Shown: positions 31,710 through 42,310 of the stretch, piece after piece
Numbering within the stretch: position 1 is the first letter of the stretch
How the letters are laid out: every line of letters begins with the position of its first letter
DNA from: Chrysophaeum taylorii
Taxonomy: Eukaryota; Sar; Pelagophyceae; Pelagomonadales; Pelagomonadaceae
Assembly (NCBI GenBank): GCA_029834535.1
Contig: JAQMWT010000242.1
Span: forward strand, 1 to 64,000
DNA: 64,000 nt
Direction: 5' to 3'
Notes under the pieces: model-generated
Told to the model about the DNA's origin: nothing
Databases searched by the model: none
The model's input: only the letters and a program-made list of their open reading frames with translations
Translations under genes and position numbers: made by a program

Positions 31710-33357
31710 CGTTCTGCGACCCCACCCTCCACTCCCTTCATATCGCTCATGGCATTCACTGGACGGCTATACCTCCAGAGGGGGAATTTACACCATCCCT
31801 TCATCACCATGTGCACCAAGCGATTTCACAGTCCTCTTCAGTTATGTGTCATAGGAGCCATAGCCACCCATCGCCTGATGCTCCCCATGTTCACCTCTGC
31901 GACTTCCCGTCTACCATGTCGACGTCCCTAGCGCCTTTGTTCAAGCTCCCATCGATTCTCATGTCTATGTCAAACTGCCACAAGGCATTTATCTTCTCGA
32001 TCCCGAAGATACTAAATACCAAGGCCGTCGTCTCCCAAAGCTACTTAAATCTCTGTATGGATTGCGTCAGAGCCCTGCCCTTTGGAATCAAACCACAAAC
32101 GGCTTCTTTGATTCATTAGGCTACACACGATTTCGAACAGACACATGCATTTAGGCTAAAGTCCAAGCTGACGCTACATTTCTAATTTGCACGCTCTCAG
32201 TAGACGACGTCGTCATTACTTGTACTTCGAAAACTCTACGTCGTGAGTTCCAGCAAGCCCTGAAAAAGGAATACTCAGTCGACACCTTCGAGGAAGTCCA
32301 TACTCGCCTAGGCATGCGCATAACGCGCACAACTGATGGTTCTATATCACTGGACTGTCAGGCTAAACTTGACGCATTGTTCGAAGAGTACCCCATTTTA
32401 ATGCAGTTACGTCCCACTTCCACACCGATGTCACCATCAACCACGTATAAAACTGGAGAGCCATCTTCTGATATGGACAAGTTTATTCTTCATACCTTCT
32501 CCACCTTACTCGGCAAACTTACTTTTGTGATTTATCCCAAAGCCTTAGTCGTTGCTCTCGAGGAATGCATAATCCAGCATTTCTGCATGTTCAAGTACCA
32601 ACAGGAACGCTCCGCTACTTGCGCAAGCCCGAAAATCGTAATCTTCGCCTCTGGTACTACTCTGGTTCTTCCGCTCTAATGGACCATCTTCGACTTCTTA
32701 TCGGTAATCGTACTGACATGGCCACCATGTTGGACTACACTAAAGAACAAGTTAATTCAGGTAATTTTGATCCACTTGTCGCATTCGTTGATGCCGATAA
32801 TGCACCCTCTTATGAACAAGACCGCAAATCTACAACCGGTTACGCTTTCTTTTTGTTTGGTTCTCTCATCACTTGGAAGTCCAAGCTGCAACCTATCACA
32901 GCTACTTCTACGCATGAGAGTGAACTTATCGCCCTTAATATGTGCGCCGATGATGTGGTCTGGTTACGCAAATTGCTAACGGAAATGACATTCGTTATAA
33001 ATCCTCACTTCTATCTCCGCCAACCTTCAGGGAAAGGCCTGTTACTAGATTATGATGCACACGACAATCCCCTCCCATCGGACATGTCGTTCATACGTAA
33101 CAGTCCTATACTTGGAGATTCGGCCTCTGCTATTCATCTATCAAATAACCCCCGACAGCGCGACTAAGGCTAAAGCTATCAGCACACGCTGGTTCCGTAT
33201 ACGCGACTACGTACAGTTAAAACGAATACGTCTACATCATGTTCCCGGTACCCATAATATCGCCGATGGATTTACCAAACCCTTTGGAGCTCCACTCTTC
33301 AGCAGATTTCGCACGTTACTCGGCTTACAACAACCCATAGCTCAACAAGATGGTTAA
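31367..33357 (+). pseudogene. Copia-type reverse transcriptase and RNase H, broken
   Basis: A Pro-rich linker (31,367-31,500) leads to KTNLKDVLTR. The frame changes near 31,880, after which VDVPSAFVQAPID, KLLKSLYGLRQSPALW and the SVDDVV catalytic box are readable up to 32.3 kb, with an in-frame TAG at about 32,152. RNase H follows in a further frame: FVDADNAPSYEQDRKSTTGY, TWKSKLQPITATSTHESEL, and after one more shift TRWFRIRDYVQLK and HNIADGFTKPF. These are the standard copia signatures and order (integrase before reverse transcriptase), which fixes the superfamily. Several lesions make this copy inactive. Confidence 0.85.
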
Positions 33358-33393
33358 TCATCACCCATAGCTCAACAAGATGGTTAATCATTA
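33334..33393 (+). repeat. 30-bp tandem duplication at the end of pol
   Basis: CCCATAGCTCAACAAGATGG with the next ten bases is present twice in a row; the first copy encodes the last pol residues and stop, the second is untranslated. A local slippage duplication. Confidence 0.9.
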
Positions 33394-33461
33394 CCCTCCA
33401 TTATGTCCGAAATGACTTTAAACTAACCCTGCTATGTAAAGGAATACTGGCTCGCTAAAAT

Positions 33462-34004
33462 GTGAAATGCTACAAAAGATGTGATGTGGAGATTCCTCTC
33501 ATGATGAATCCCCCTAAAAACAAAGATGCTGCGAGCCGACGCCACTCTACTCTGAACCGTGGTCGCGGTGGTGCACTGTCACTATCACCACCTTTTAATG
33601 CTCTAACTCCAAGCGCTGCACCGACTAGTTCCCCTAATCGGAAACATCAAACCTATTTGTCGGTGGCGCAAGGACATCAATCTACGCCCGTGACGCCCAA
33701 GGCGCCCAAGGCAACTGCCCAACAACAGTCTAAATCGCAAGCAGCAAAGTCTGAGTATTTCCTGCTCAAACACTGTAAGTTTGACGTATTAGCGATGATG
33801 TCCGGGAACGTTACTGCTCTTGGTTCATCGCCACCCAATTTTCTCATTCCGCAACATAAGGATCCCCAGTGCTGGCTTAAGTCTTTGCAGCAGCTGCTTA
33901 CGGAAGCACAACAGACAGAGTTTGTAGATAATGTACAATATCTTAGTTCATTGCTGTGCGTCAAAGCAAAGCGTATTCGAAACGCCCCCCGCTATATCTC
34001 CTAA
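33462..34004 (+). CDS. AT-rich ORF of unknown function downstream of pol (part 1)
   Basis: 180 residues: a basic, Ser/Pro/Thr-rich N-terminal half, then a folded-looking half (SEYFLLKHCKFDVLAMM onwards). Ends just where the next frame begins (overlap 33,931-34,004); the two probably form one protein broken by a single frameshift or joined by programmed frameshifting. Codon use is AT-rich like the copia-like element rather than the GC-rich host genes. I recognise no domain. It could be a third ORF of the element or a gene of another mobile element. Confidence 0.5.
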   Translation: MKCYKRCDVEIPLMMNPPKNKDAASRRHSTLNRGRGGALSLSPPFNALTPSAAPTSSPNRKHQTYLSVAQGHQSTPVTPKAPKATAQQQSKSQAAKSEYFLLKHCKFDVLAMMSGNVTALGSSPPNFLIPQHKDPQCWLKSLQQLLTEAQQTEFVDNVQYLSSLLCVKAKRIRNAPRYIS

Positions 34005-35403
34005 TGAGGGGATACGTTTTCATCGCTTCCCACCCATTAAAGGGGTTGTCAAAGTACATGTGACGTGTACAAAGTGCTACAATAAAACTGATATGCCGGG
34101 CACACCAGTCGTGCTCATCATCTGTAATGAAGATGAACTTAAAACTGACAGGATTCGCCAAATTATTGAGGATCATCTCGCGTCTGAGCAACACGCATCG
34201 CACTGCTTTGACGTACCACGCCCTTTCTTTTTGTTGATTTGTGTGCTGTGCGATCGGTCACACCATGGGATAGCTTTAATTCGCAACAGTCAGCAACCAT
34301 TCCAACTCTCTTGTTTTAATGATCCGGCTGCCCACACTAGAGCTATAATCCTCCGCCTTGGAAAGTCAATTGCTATTAACAAGCAGCTCAAAGAGGCAAT
34401 CATGCAGACTGCGACATCCCTTAAAGTTGATGCCTCTAAAATCATTGTTAACCTTGACGATAGCGCCATGCTTTTACTTCAGCTGCCCTTTATTTCGAGT
34501 GTAAATCTTGAGATTCTTGTAGCAGCTTGGTCTTTGTTACAGTCTGTTGAAGATAAAGTATGTGTAGTGACCAACCCGGATGAGCTACTTAATGTGCTTG
34601 TCGAACGCTTCGTTAATGATGTTTCCCACCAATTTGACGCAATCTCTTCCGAGACGTTACCGCCAATGCTTAATTATTTTCGTCAACTATCACTTGACCA
34701 GCAAACTGCCTTTAAAAATGTGCTAATCCAGGTTGGCTACCCTTCGGACATAATTGATGTCTTTTCAGATGATACTTCTTCTGAAGATGTTTCACCAGCG
34801 CCGATCGACAATCCACCCGCTGAACCCACGCCAGATAAAGCTAACGACAATATGGCTGAATCTTTACACCAATTAAAAGAAGAGGTTCGGTCTTTATCCT
34901 TACGTCTCACTAATACCGAACAGCAATTGATGGCGCGAGATCAACAACTATCGCTTGCACTAACATCTCTCACACAGATGCAAGAGACTTACGAAAATTT
35001 AAACACTCAAGTGATCGAGAACATCAAGCATGTGTCTCTGTTAGACAACATCTTGTCAAGTCTTCAGATGCATCAGGACACCATAATCCCGCCCTCTGCT
35101 GTATTTGTCCATATCATTTCTCGGTCGCTTATCTCATCTATTGGACAGCTCCCTCCAGATACGTATAATGAGGCACAGCAAGTTCAAATCGACGCAGCAG
35201 CTCATCACCTCCACACAGCTATGTCTGATGCACATGATCGTGTTATTCCTGCATTGGATCTACACGCTCTTACACCCGATGCTGATGCTGTGCCGGTATT
35301 ATCCGCACAAAGATATATTCAACACGATTACGAGCCACAATGGGTATGCGATGACCTGTATGAAGATTCTGGAGAAATTCACGGTCACTGGAACAATCAG
35401 TGA
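33931..35403 (+). CDS. AT-rich ORF of unknown function downstream of pol (part 2), coiled coil
   Basis: 490 residues, open throughout. The first 110 contain two Cys pairs (CTKCYNK; LICVLCDRSH) that could bind zinc, the middle is helical, an acidic linker with SDDTSSEDVSPAP follows, and about residues 308-375 form a heptad-patterned coiled coil (LHQLKEEVRSLSLRL onwards). Ends with a predicted globular tail. No transmembrane segment, so it is not an envelope-type protein. Position after pol, same strand and same composition suggest it travelled with the copia-like element, but no 3' LTR is visible beyond it. Confidence 0.55.
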   Translation: MYNILVHCCASKQSVFETPPAISPNEGIRFHRFPPIKGVVKVHVTCTKCYNKTDMPGTPVVLIICNEDELKTDRIRQIIEDHLASEQHASHCFDVPRPFFLLICVLCDRSHHGIALIRNSQQPFQLSCFNDPAAHTRAIILRLGKSIAINKQLKEAIMQTATSLKVDASKIIVNLDDSAMLLLQLPFISSVNLEILVAAWSLLQSVEDKVCVVTNPDELLNVLVERFVNDVSHQFDAISSETLPPMLNYFRQLSLDQQTAFKNVLIQVGYPSDIIDVFSDDTSSEDVSPAPIDNPPAEPTPDKANDNMAESLHQLKEEVRSLSLRLTNTEQQLMARDQQLSLALTSLTQMQETYENLNTQVIENIKHVSLLDNILSSLQMHQDTIIPPSAVFVHIISRSLISSIGQLPPDTYNEAQQVQIDAAAHHLHTAMSDAHDRVIPALDLHALTPDADAVPVLSAQRYIQHDYEPQWVCDDLYEDSGEIHGHWNNQ

Positions 35404-35674
35404 AGGCACGATAACCATGGGCTTTGCTATATATATATATATAGCTATGCTGATAATGATCCTAGGCGCATTTGGAACAAAAAGAGCTTGAGAAAGTTCA
35501 TGAAACAACATCTCAGTGCTTGGACGAATAGAGGCAAAGTTGGGCCTGACTGACCAGCGCGCTGGCAAGAGAAGTTTCAGGGTGCCAGTAATTGAAGACT
35601 TAGATGGACCTCCCAAACTGAAAAGCGGCGTAGATATCATTACGTAAATCATGGAGCATAGATTGAGCGGGAAG

Positions 35675-35931
35675 TAACTAACTAACTTCAGACCTCTCCC
35701 GAGCATGGGAGCCAGGCCGGACCGACAGGAACCAGTCCAGAATCACGGGTCTGTAGACGAGGGGCGACGAAAGGTGGGTCGGCAGAGAGTGATCATCAGG
35801 CTTGTCGCCATGCGACGCGGACAGCGATGTGACTGACAACCAACTCGTCGATAACCTTCCGTCTGCGCCCCCCGACCATACCCCGTCCCACTGCGAACGT
35901 TCCGGCTGCCAACCGGCCCGCCCGGGAGGCG
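35675..35931 (-). mobile_element. SINE-like LINE derivative, minus orientation
   Basis: Reverse complement starts CCTCCCGGGCGGGCCGGTT and ends GGCTCCCATGCTCGGGAGAG then TTAGTTAGTT, the same layout as at 10.6 kb. It truncates the copia gag-pro remnant to its right. The spacer to its left (35,404-35,674) has only an AT palindrome of TA repeats near 35,431. Confidence 0.75.
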
Positions 35932-35983
35932 AACAGATGCCAACCTACGCCGGGAGTGCGGATGCCCTCGCAAGGCTCAGGAT

Positions 35984-36343
35984 TCATGAGGCACTGTCCT
36001 CCATCGCAACCATGCGGTCGGCGATCAGGGCGGGAACAACAGTCACAAAACTGCAGCCATCCAGAAGAACAGCCTGCATGTTGGCTTCACGGAAAACACG
36101 TTGCTCCGATGGGGGAAAATCCGACTGTGGCAACGTCAACGTCACATACAAGGGGCGTGGGTTGAGCATTAAATCAAAAGAAGGGTTAGCAGCCCCGATT
36201 GCAGGAAAAGGTCGTTGATTTTGCTGTTGAGGCCGTTGAGGGTAAGTATAAAATTGTTGAGCCGTTGGCAAATAATAGGTTGAGCCGTTGGAATCCCAGT
36301 CGTGTTGGGAGCGTTGTCCCATTGACTCTGAACACTAGGCACC
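35984..36343 (-). pseudogene. Copia gag-protease remnant, distal part
   Basis: A Gln/Pro-rich stretch (QRPQQQNQRPFP) then ANMQAVLLDGCSFVTVV, a retropepsin-like centre with DGC for DSG. It is the continuation of the gag at 39.26-40.13 kb, from which it was separated by the hAT insertion; a frame change also lies at the joint. It stops at the SINE-like element. Confidence 0.55.
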
Positions 36344-39260
36344 ATCATGAACAGCGTTGGGAATTCACTTCAGCAAGTGAACGTGAACCACTTCACCAGC
36401 CACGCAATATTGGTGAAGTGATTTGAAGTGAACACGTCACCCTACGTGGCCATCGTGAACCTTTGTGAAGCGAACGCCACTTTTTTTTTTTTTTTTTTTA
36501 ACGCCAGCGCCGGTCCCTGCCGCGCCCCGTCAGTTCCGTGCCCCCCGCGCGCTATTGCCTAGGTCTGGTGCTCTTAGATTCATTCGCGTTTCGGGACGAA
36601 GGAGGAGTTACCGTGGATGGGGTTCAGGGTTTCTTACTTTAGGCGATGTGAACGACCGACCTCGGTATCTTCGTCTGGTTCTTCCTCATCAACCTCCATC
36701 TCCAAAGAATCTTCGGGGATGGTGATCTCGGCGTTTTTGAAAAACTCGGTCTCGTGGCCGAGGTCCCTGTACTTAATCCGGGCCGCCGCAATTAAATTCT
36801 TGTTCATGCGCAGTAGGGCAACTTTGTCCGTCTCGTCCGCGCCGAGCAACGTGTTTCCCTCGGTCAGGACAAGATTTCCAATGCTCAGGCAGCGCTCGCA
36901 GTAGCTCTGCGCGCCATGTGTACCAATTGAACCCTTAGAGGCTCTCGCCATGTCCGGAAGGTACCCATACTGCTCCTTGGTGAGCGGTCGATACAGCTTT
37001 CCAACGTCGAGCACAGCCAGATCTGTGAAGCCGACTTCATCCTTCTTCTCAAGTTGAGGATAATGCACTTTCCAGTTGGGCGATCTCGAGAGCCTGATCC
37101 ATTGAGTGAAGACCTGTTCAAACACCACATTGAAATCGGGCATCTGGTTCTCAGGCATAGCAAAAGAAGGCACGTCGCCACTAATGTCGTCCCAAGCCGG
37201 GTGCGTCGAGTGCCGCCAAGAGACTGCGGGCAGGCGCAGGCTCGGAGGGCGGCGCAGACTCGGAGGAAGTCTTTACCTTTTCGTGGTGGAATGCAGTCCG
37301 TGCGTAAATCACATGTTCTTCCTTGAGCAACTTCCTGGCCTGAGCTCTCTGATTGGACGACAGGTGCCGACAGTTGATAGTCCGAAAGTCAAGAAGGAAG
37401 GCAATCAGCTCGCGATCGTTGAATTCGTAGTCGAAGTGACGCACGCAGTTTCATTATTCCCGCAAAACCGGCGCTCACATTCGAGTATAGCCCGTTGAAG
37501 ACAGATTTTCCCGGTCTCGCTGAGGTCGTCAACATCGACAGTCTTGCGTAGCATGGATTTCGCAGTTATATTCGGGAGATCAATGACTTCTAGCGTCCCA
37601 GCTCGCAGAGAGTCGATCATGCTGTGCTTGATCAATGCGGCGTACGCCCCCAGGTATAAGTGTTCATGTTGCACGAAAACAACGGCCTCGTCCGTTAAAT
37701 CGCCTCGAATTCAGCCAACGCCACCCATTGCTCCTCACTGATTGTCCAGGGGAGTCCAATGTTGGTAGCCGTGTACAGTTTGAGCACGTGGTGCATACGC
37801 AGCAAGGAACGAATAAGTTGGTATCGCGCCCGGAACCTCGTCTTATTGGGGTCGAGCTTGAGCTTGAGCTTCGGCGATTTCCCCGGCTGTAATGGCAAAA
37901 GCGCATGCTGATCCTTCAAACGTGTGCCGTAAGAAAAGAACTTGGCTCCATCGTGGGCACTGTTCAGCAGCTCCTGGCCAGCTGGGAATGGATTGATCAC
38001 CTGCTTGCCTCTGGATCGTGTCAAGTCGCCACATGCCGCTGCCGAGATTTTTGAGATATCATGCATGTCACACGCTTCGACCTCAACAAAAATGTCTTCA
38101 GCGACGCCAATTGCAGCCCGGTCTTGAACGATGGTTGCGGCTGCCAAATCGATATCGATTCTCGCACGCTCCGCGACCACAGAACGGACCAGAGAAGCCG
38201 TGCCGGAGTCGGTTCCGTCGTCAGCTGGAACAAGGCCCACGCACACCGTCTCAACGCCACTCCAATCGGACAAGATGAAGGATAGGCCAATGGCCTGTCG
38301 CTTGAACTTATCCTTGTGTGTCCCGCCGTCATGCAGCACCTGGGCGAATGGATTGCCGAAAGCCGCTTCATAACACTCCGTAACGACGTGCTTCAAGATT
38401 CGAACAACAAAACAACGATATTCAGCGTCCACCCATTCAGAGAGCGCCTTTCGAGTCATGAACGGGCACTTGCCCTTTCCGCCACCGCCGCGGTAGTACT
38501 ACGCCTCGATTAGGTTGCGATGATCTTCGTCGTCAAACGTGCGCTTGGAAATCCGCTGCGACGTGTACCCGTAGTGCCGAGCCGAGAACGCCATCAGGGA
38601 AGAGTGCTTTGCTTGGCTGGGCATGGCCATGAAGTATCTCGTAATATCCGACTTGCCCTTCGAAGCTGCCACAACGCCCACGGCCGTCATAACGCCCTCC
38701 TTTTCTTGGTCTGTCTTCTGTTTCTTGGTGAGCTGTTGACGTCCCAGCTCGTCCTCCGGATGCGCAGCCTTGAAGTGGGTCCCAAGAAGGCTTGGTCGTC
38801 TGCCATGTGCCCTTTTCTTGAAGTCTCTCGTCCCCTTCAGGCGCGCCCAGCACCGGATACACACATGCGTCGTCGCCTTCCCACTGGTCAACGCGGTCAG
38901 GATGATTTTCCTTCAGTCGACGCACGCAGTCCCAAACCTTGGAAAAACCTGGTTGATCGTCCACTTTTGTTGCCGGGTGTGTTCCACGTCACAACATCGA
39001 CGTCGCAATCGGCTCGTTCTTGTGAACTCCCCCCTTCTGTTCCGCGATTAAATTCCTCCTCATCATCAACATTATCCTCCACCTCCAGGTAGCGCGGTTC
39101 GACTTCGCTCATCAGACTTGGCCGTCTGCCAAAGTGAATGAACGTGAAGTGAACATTGGACTTCGGACAAAAATTTCGGTGAAGTGAAGTGGAGTGAAGT
39201 GAACCAAATTCAGTGAACCTAGTGAAGTGAGCCCAGTGAATTCCCAACGCTGATCATGAA
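36344..39260 (-). mobile_element. hAT-type DNA transposon with 8-bp target duplication
   Basis: Terminal inverted repeats CAGCGTTGGGAATTCACT begin at 36,352 and end inverted at 39,252 (2,901 bp). The 8-bp sequence atcatgaa flanks both sides (36,344-36,351 and 39,253-39,260). Subterminal zones are rich in GTGAAGTGA-type motifs on both ends, typical of hAT elements. A 19-base T run lies at 36,481. Perfect duplication and near-perfect termini imply a fairly recent insertion, into a copia gag. Confidence 0.92.
36634..39112 (-). pseudogene. hAT transposase, broken by frameshifts
   Basis: Read in order: an acidic N-terminus; a BED-like zinc finger (CIRCWARLK ... THFKAAHP, about 38,865-38,770); the catalytic region beginning HDGGTHKD (about 38,330) with an Arg/Lys-rich part near 37,880; and the C-terminal dimerisation part LPDMARASKGSIGTHGAQSY then CERCLSIGNLVLTEGN and LLRMNKNL (about 36,960-36,790). 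At least four frame changes separate these blocks, so either the copy is dead or some joints are introns I cannot place. Confidence 0.75.
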
Positions 39261-40136
39261 CGAAGGATTCGGTTGCTGCTGAACAGGATGAGCAGCGGGA
39301 ACAGCAACGAAGGGCGCATATGGTGGCATACCGAACGGCGATGGCCCATACACATGATGAGTTTGATGGTCACAACGAGAGTGTTGGCGTTGGGTACGGA
39401 ACGGGCAATACAATGCGTGGTGGCCCAAGTTGTGACAGTCGTCACATTCGACGGAATCGAATCGCTTGTCACGCGGGTTTAACCGAATCAGTAACTGCTG
39501 TTGATCATGGTGACGATCGATGTGGCGCGAACGGCCATCACGTCCACCACGTCCACGACCACGGCCACGTCCACGTCCACGCGAAAACGGACGTTCTCTC
39601 CCTCGCCAGCCACCTCGGTCTGGAGAATCACGAGATCCAGGACGGCCACGTCCGCGTCCACGATAGTGGGAACGGCCGCGAGCACTATAATTGGTGACCG
39701 GAGGTGAGGCATTAGAGAATGGAAACATCGTCGTATTGTTGGTGGTCGTATTCGGATGGTGAAGCAAATAGTTGCTCGCTTGGGTGTCTAAGTAATTCCG
39801 GAGCGAACGTAAATCCGAACAAGAAGCTTCAGCAGCTTGGACTACGTATGCAAAGCTTGCATGGGAAAGTTTGCTAAGTATATACCCCCGAATTTCTTCG
39901 TCATGGAAAGGCACATCGGAATGCGAAGCATAATCACGTAGAAGAACAACATAATGATCAACTTCGGTGAGGAACGTATCGAGCTCCTCAAAACCATTGG
40001 GAGCATGGGGCTGATACATCGCGTTTTTGATAGCAAGCACGCGTTGAGCTCCAAAGCCTTCGAATGAGCCTTCCAGATGTTCCCATAGTGTGTGAGGGCC
40101 AGTCACAAAAAGTGGTGACCACGATGATGAAGCTGA
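39261..40136 (-). pseudogene. Copia-type gag with CCHC zinc knuckle, proximal part
   Basis: About 290 residues. The first half resembles copia gag (LWEHLEGSFEGFGAQRVLAI, LDTFLTEVDHYV). An Arg/Gly-rich region (GRGRGRGRGRGGRDGR) precedes CDDCHNLGHHALYC, an exact CX2CX4HX4C knuckle for RNA binding. The start is missing: the frame is open from a stop near 40,132 and has no good ATG. The hAT transposon interrupts it after NPSFM. This is a different copia family from the one at 24 kb, which lacks the knuckle. Confidence 0.75.
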
Positions 40137-40149
40137 ATCAATGACACTT

Positions 40150-40440
40150 CATTTAATTCAACGATCAGTTTGTCGCCGCAAGTAAGTTAAATTGCAAACC
40201 GACACGTAAGCAGTCACGTACGACACGTTCGTGGAGGGCGGAAAAACGATCCGATGCCCGTAGCTCTCGCGAACACTCAAGACACGTTCGGTGCGAAACG
40301 AACAGCCTGCTTCCATGCTGATGGTAGATTGATTGAGCAGTTTTACTTGTGGGATAAGTAATGTCATGTTCCGGTACAAGCCAAAGGTACCGGACACACA
40401 TTCGGAGGTACCGGAACCAATCTACCAACAATTATATCTA
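40150..40440 (-). repeat. Possible 5' LTR remnant of the zinc-knuckle copia element
   Basis: Lies just upstream of the gag. The minus strand begins TGTTGGTAGATTGG near 40,432 and contains a GGTACC-centred repeat (CCGGTACCTCCG, TCCGGTACCTTTGG). TGTTGG is a common copia LTR start, but no second copy is present in the window to prove it. Confidence 0.3.
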
Positions 40441-40442
40441 AT

Positions 40443-41547
40443 ACAAGTGCAGGCCAGTAAGTTCACCTAGTCCCAATCTCTAACCCCAGTAAGTTCACCT
40501 GGTCCCAGTATGTTCACCTGGTCAGTAAGTTCACCTAGTCCCAATCTCTAACCCCAGTAAGTTCGGTGTAAACCCACTCGTGCTCACACCCACTCACCCC
40601 ACTCTCCTTCGAGCTCGTCGCTCTCACCTCCGCCAACCTAAGCCGCTTTTATCCGTACACGCCGCTAGCCTTTGCGTTCACTCTAAAAACCCCAGTAAGT
40701 TCACCTGGTCCCAGTAAGTTCACCTAGTCCCAATCTACAACCCCAGTAAGTTCACCTGGTCCCAGTAAGTTCACCTACAGTGCGCGTCTAGACGCCGGGA
40801 GGGGGCTTATCAGTATTGCGCAGCACGTGTGGGGTAGGGTGGAGTCGTCGACTCAGAAGAGCATATCCTCGGGGTTGCCGATCGACAGAGAGCCACGTAG
40901 AGCTGGACGTGACAGAAGACGGGCTTGGGCAAGAGGACGCCGACCTCGCGGGGCGTCTGGCCCTGGCTCTTGTTGATCGTTTGGCGTAGGCGGGCCTTAA
41001 GGGATACAGGTTGGAGGAGCCTCGGTGACAACGACACGATCGATCATGTATCTGGTACCGTTGCAGTGGCCGTGCGACGGGTCGAGGTTGCGAAGACTTT
41101 AAGCTCGCGATCAAAGTCAGCATGCCGTTGGTTGTCAGTGAGTTCAAAACTCGACTCTTGAGAGCGAGGCGTCGTCTTCCGACCCAGCCTAGTCCGCCGA
41201 AAAGAACTCCGACGCCTCGTCTCCGGGAAAAAAGGGCCGCGGTCATGCGCGCGTTGTCAGCATCGACAACATCGTTTCGACGGGGCGTGAGAATGGCGCG
41301 CTGAAAGAGCCGCCGCGGGTCGTGGAAACAGTCTGCGAGGTCGCCGTAGACGGCTTGGAGGATCAATGCCTGCCTGGCTCGCGGGCCTACCTGATCCTTA
41401 CCCTAAATCGAGGGACAGACAAACACACACCCCCCTCTTAGTAGTCGACATTTAAAGACAGACAAACAGACTCTCCTCACACACACCCCCCCTCTTAGCA
41501 GTCGACATTTAAAGACAGACAAACATCTGTCGATTAGTAGTTAGGAT
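40443..41547 (-). mobile_element. Helitron derivative B
   Basis: Same ends as copy A in the opposite orientation (ACAAGTGCAGGC at 40,443; GTCGATTAGTAGTTAGGAT to 41,547). The helicase C-terminal fragment is read on minus (TINKSQGQTPREVGVLLPK; FCHVQLYVALCRSA). The promoter-side end carries two GTCGACATTTAAAGACA repeat units (41,437 and 41,496). GTGAACTTACTGG units fill 40,450-40,785. Confidence 0.8.
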
Positions 41548-42310
41548 TACGAATATCGTTCGGATTGGTTCGCACGACAGTCTACGATGCCCTGCATTAT
41601 AATTCCCAACCACGAAGAGTATTATCGCTTGTTACATCGCGCGCGCCTGAACCAAGCCGGAAAATAGTTGATAGGCACCGTTTCAATAACGGCTCTCCCG
41701 AGCACCGTAGACGGCTTCCAACACTCTAGGAGCCCGCGCGGGTGCACGGTAGGTGTGTTCCGTGCGTAGAGTGGTTTCCGACGTACTTTGCCCGTGCGGA
41801 GCCAGCGCGGTTCGGGCATAGAGGCACGTGGCCGGATTTATCCATTCTCTCTTACTCAGAGCGCGTATGGTCTTATATACTAATGAATCCGCGAGCTTGT
41901 TGTTTTCTATCCCCAAGCTGACTTTGCGGTGCGAAATCGCTCACGCTAGCCTCCAATAACTTCCCACTTTCCCGCTTGACACCGGGCCGCAGGGGCAGGC
42001 GTTCCTCCGCGCTCCTGGGCGACGCGAAGGGCGGCGCGGTCGTTTGACATAGGGTTCGGCCTACCGCACCCAAGAGGAACGAGAAAGCAGGACGCAGAGT
42101 AAAAGACAAAGCTGGAAGTGCGCGCACAAAGCAAGAGGACCCAACAAGGGAGCAGTGTATTCAGCAGGATGGGGCGGCAGCTCAAGAAAGATTTGCCCGG
42201 TGCCCGATGGCTACTGAAGCAGGCTCATCATTTGTACTCGACGTTTCCGCTGCGCGGGACCTCACGGTCCAGGGTGGCACAGACAGATCTGAAAGAGGAA
42301 AGTCGAGTGG
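41548..42310. other. Unassigned spacer
   Basis: Short frames only; the longest plus frame (42,118-42,333, 71 residues, basic) overlaps the end of the peptidase gene and has no recognisable domain. The right part would hold the peptidase 3' untranslated region. Confidence 0.3.

Noticed and set aside
35431-35452. TA-repeat palindrome considered as terminator or promoter
   Set aside because: A plain dinucleotide repeat in spacer DNA; nothing ties it to a gene.
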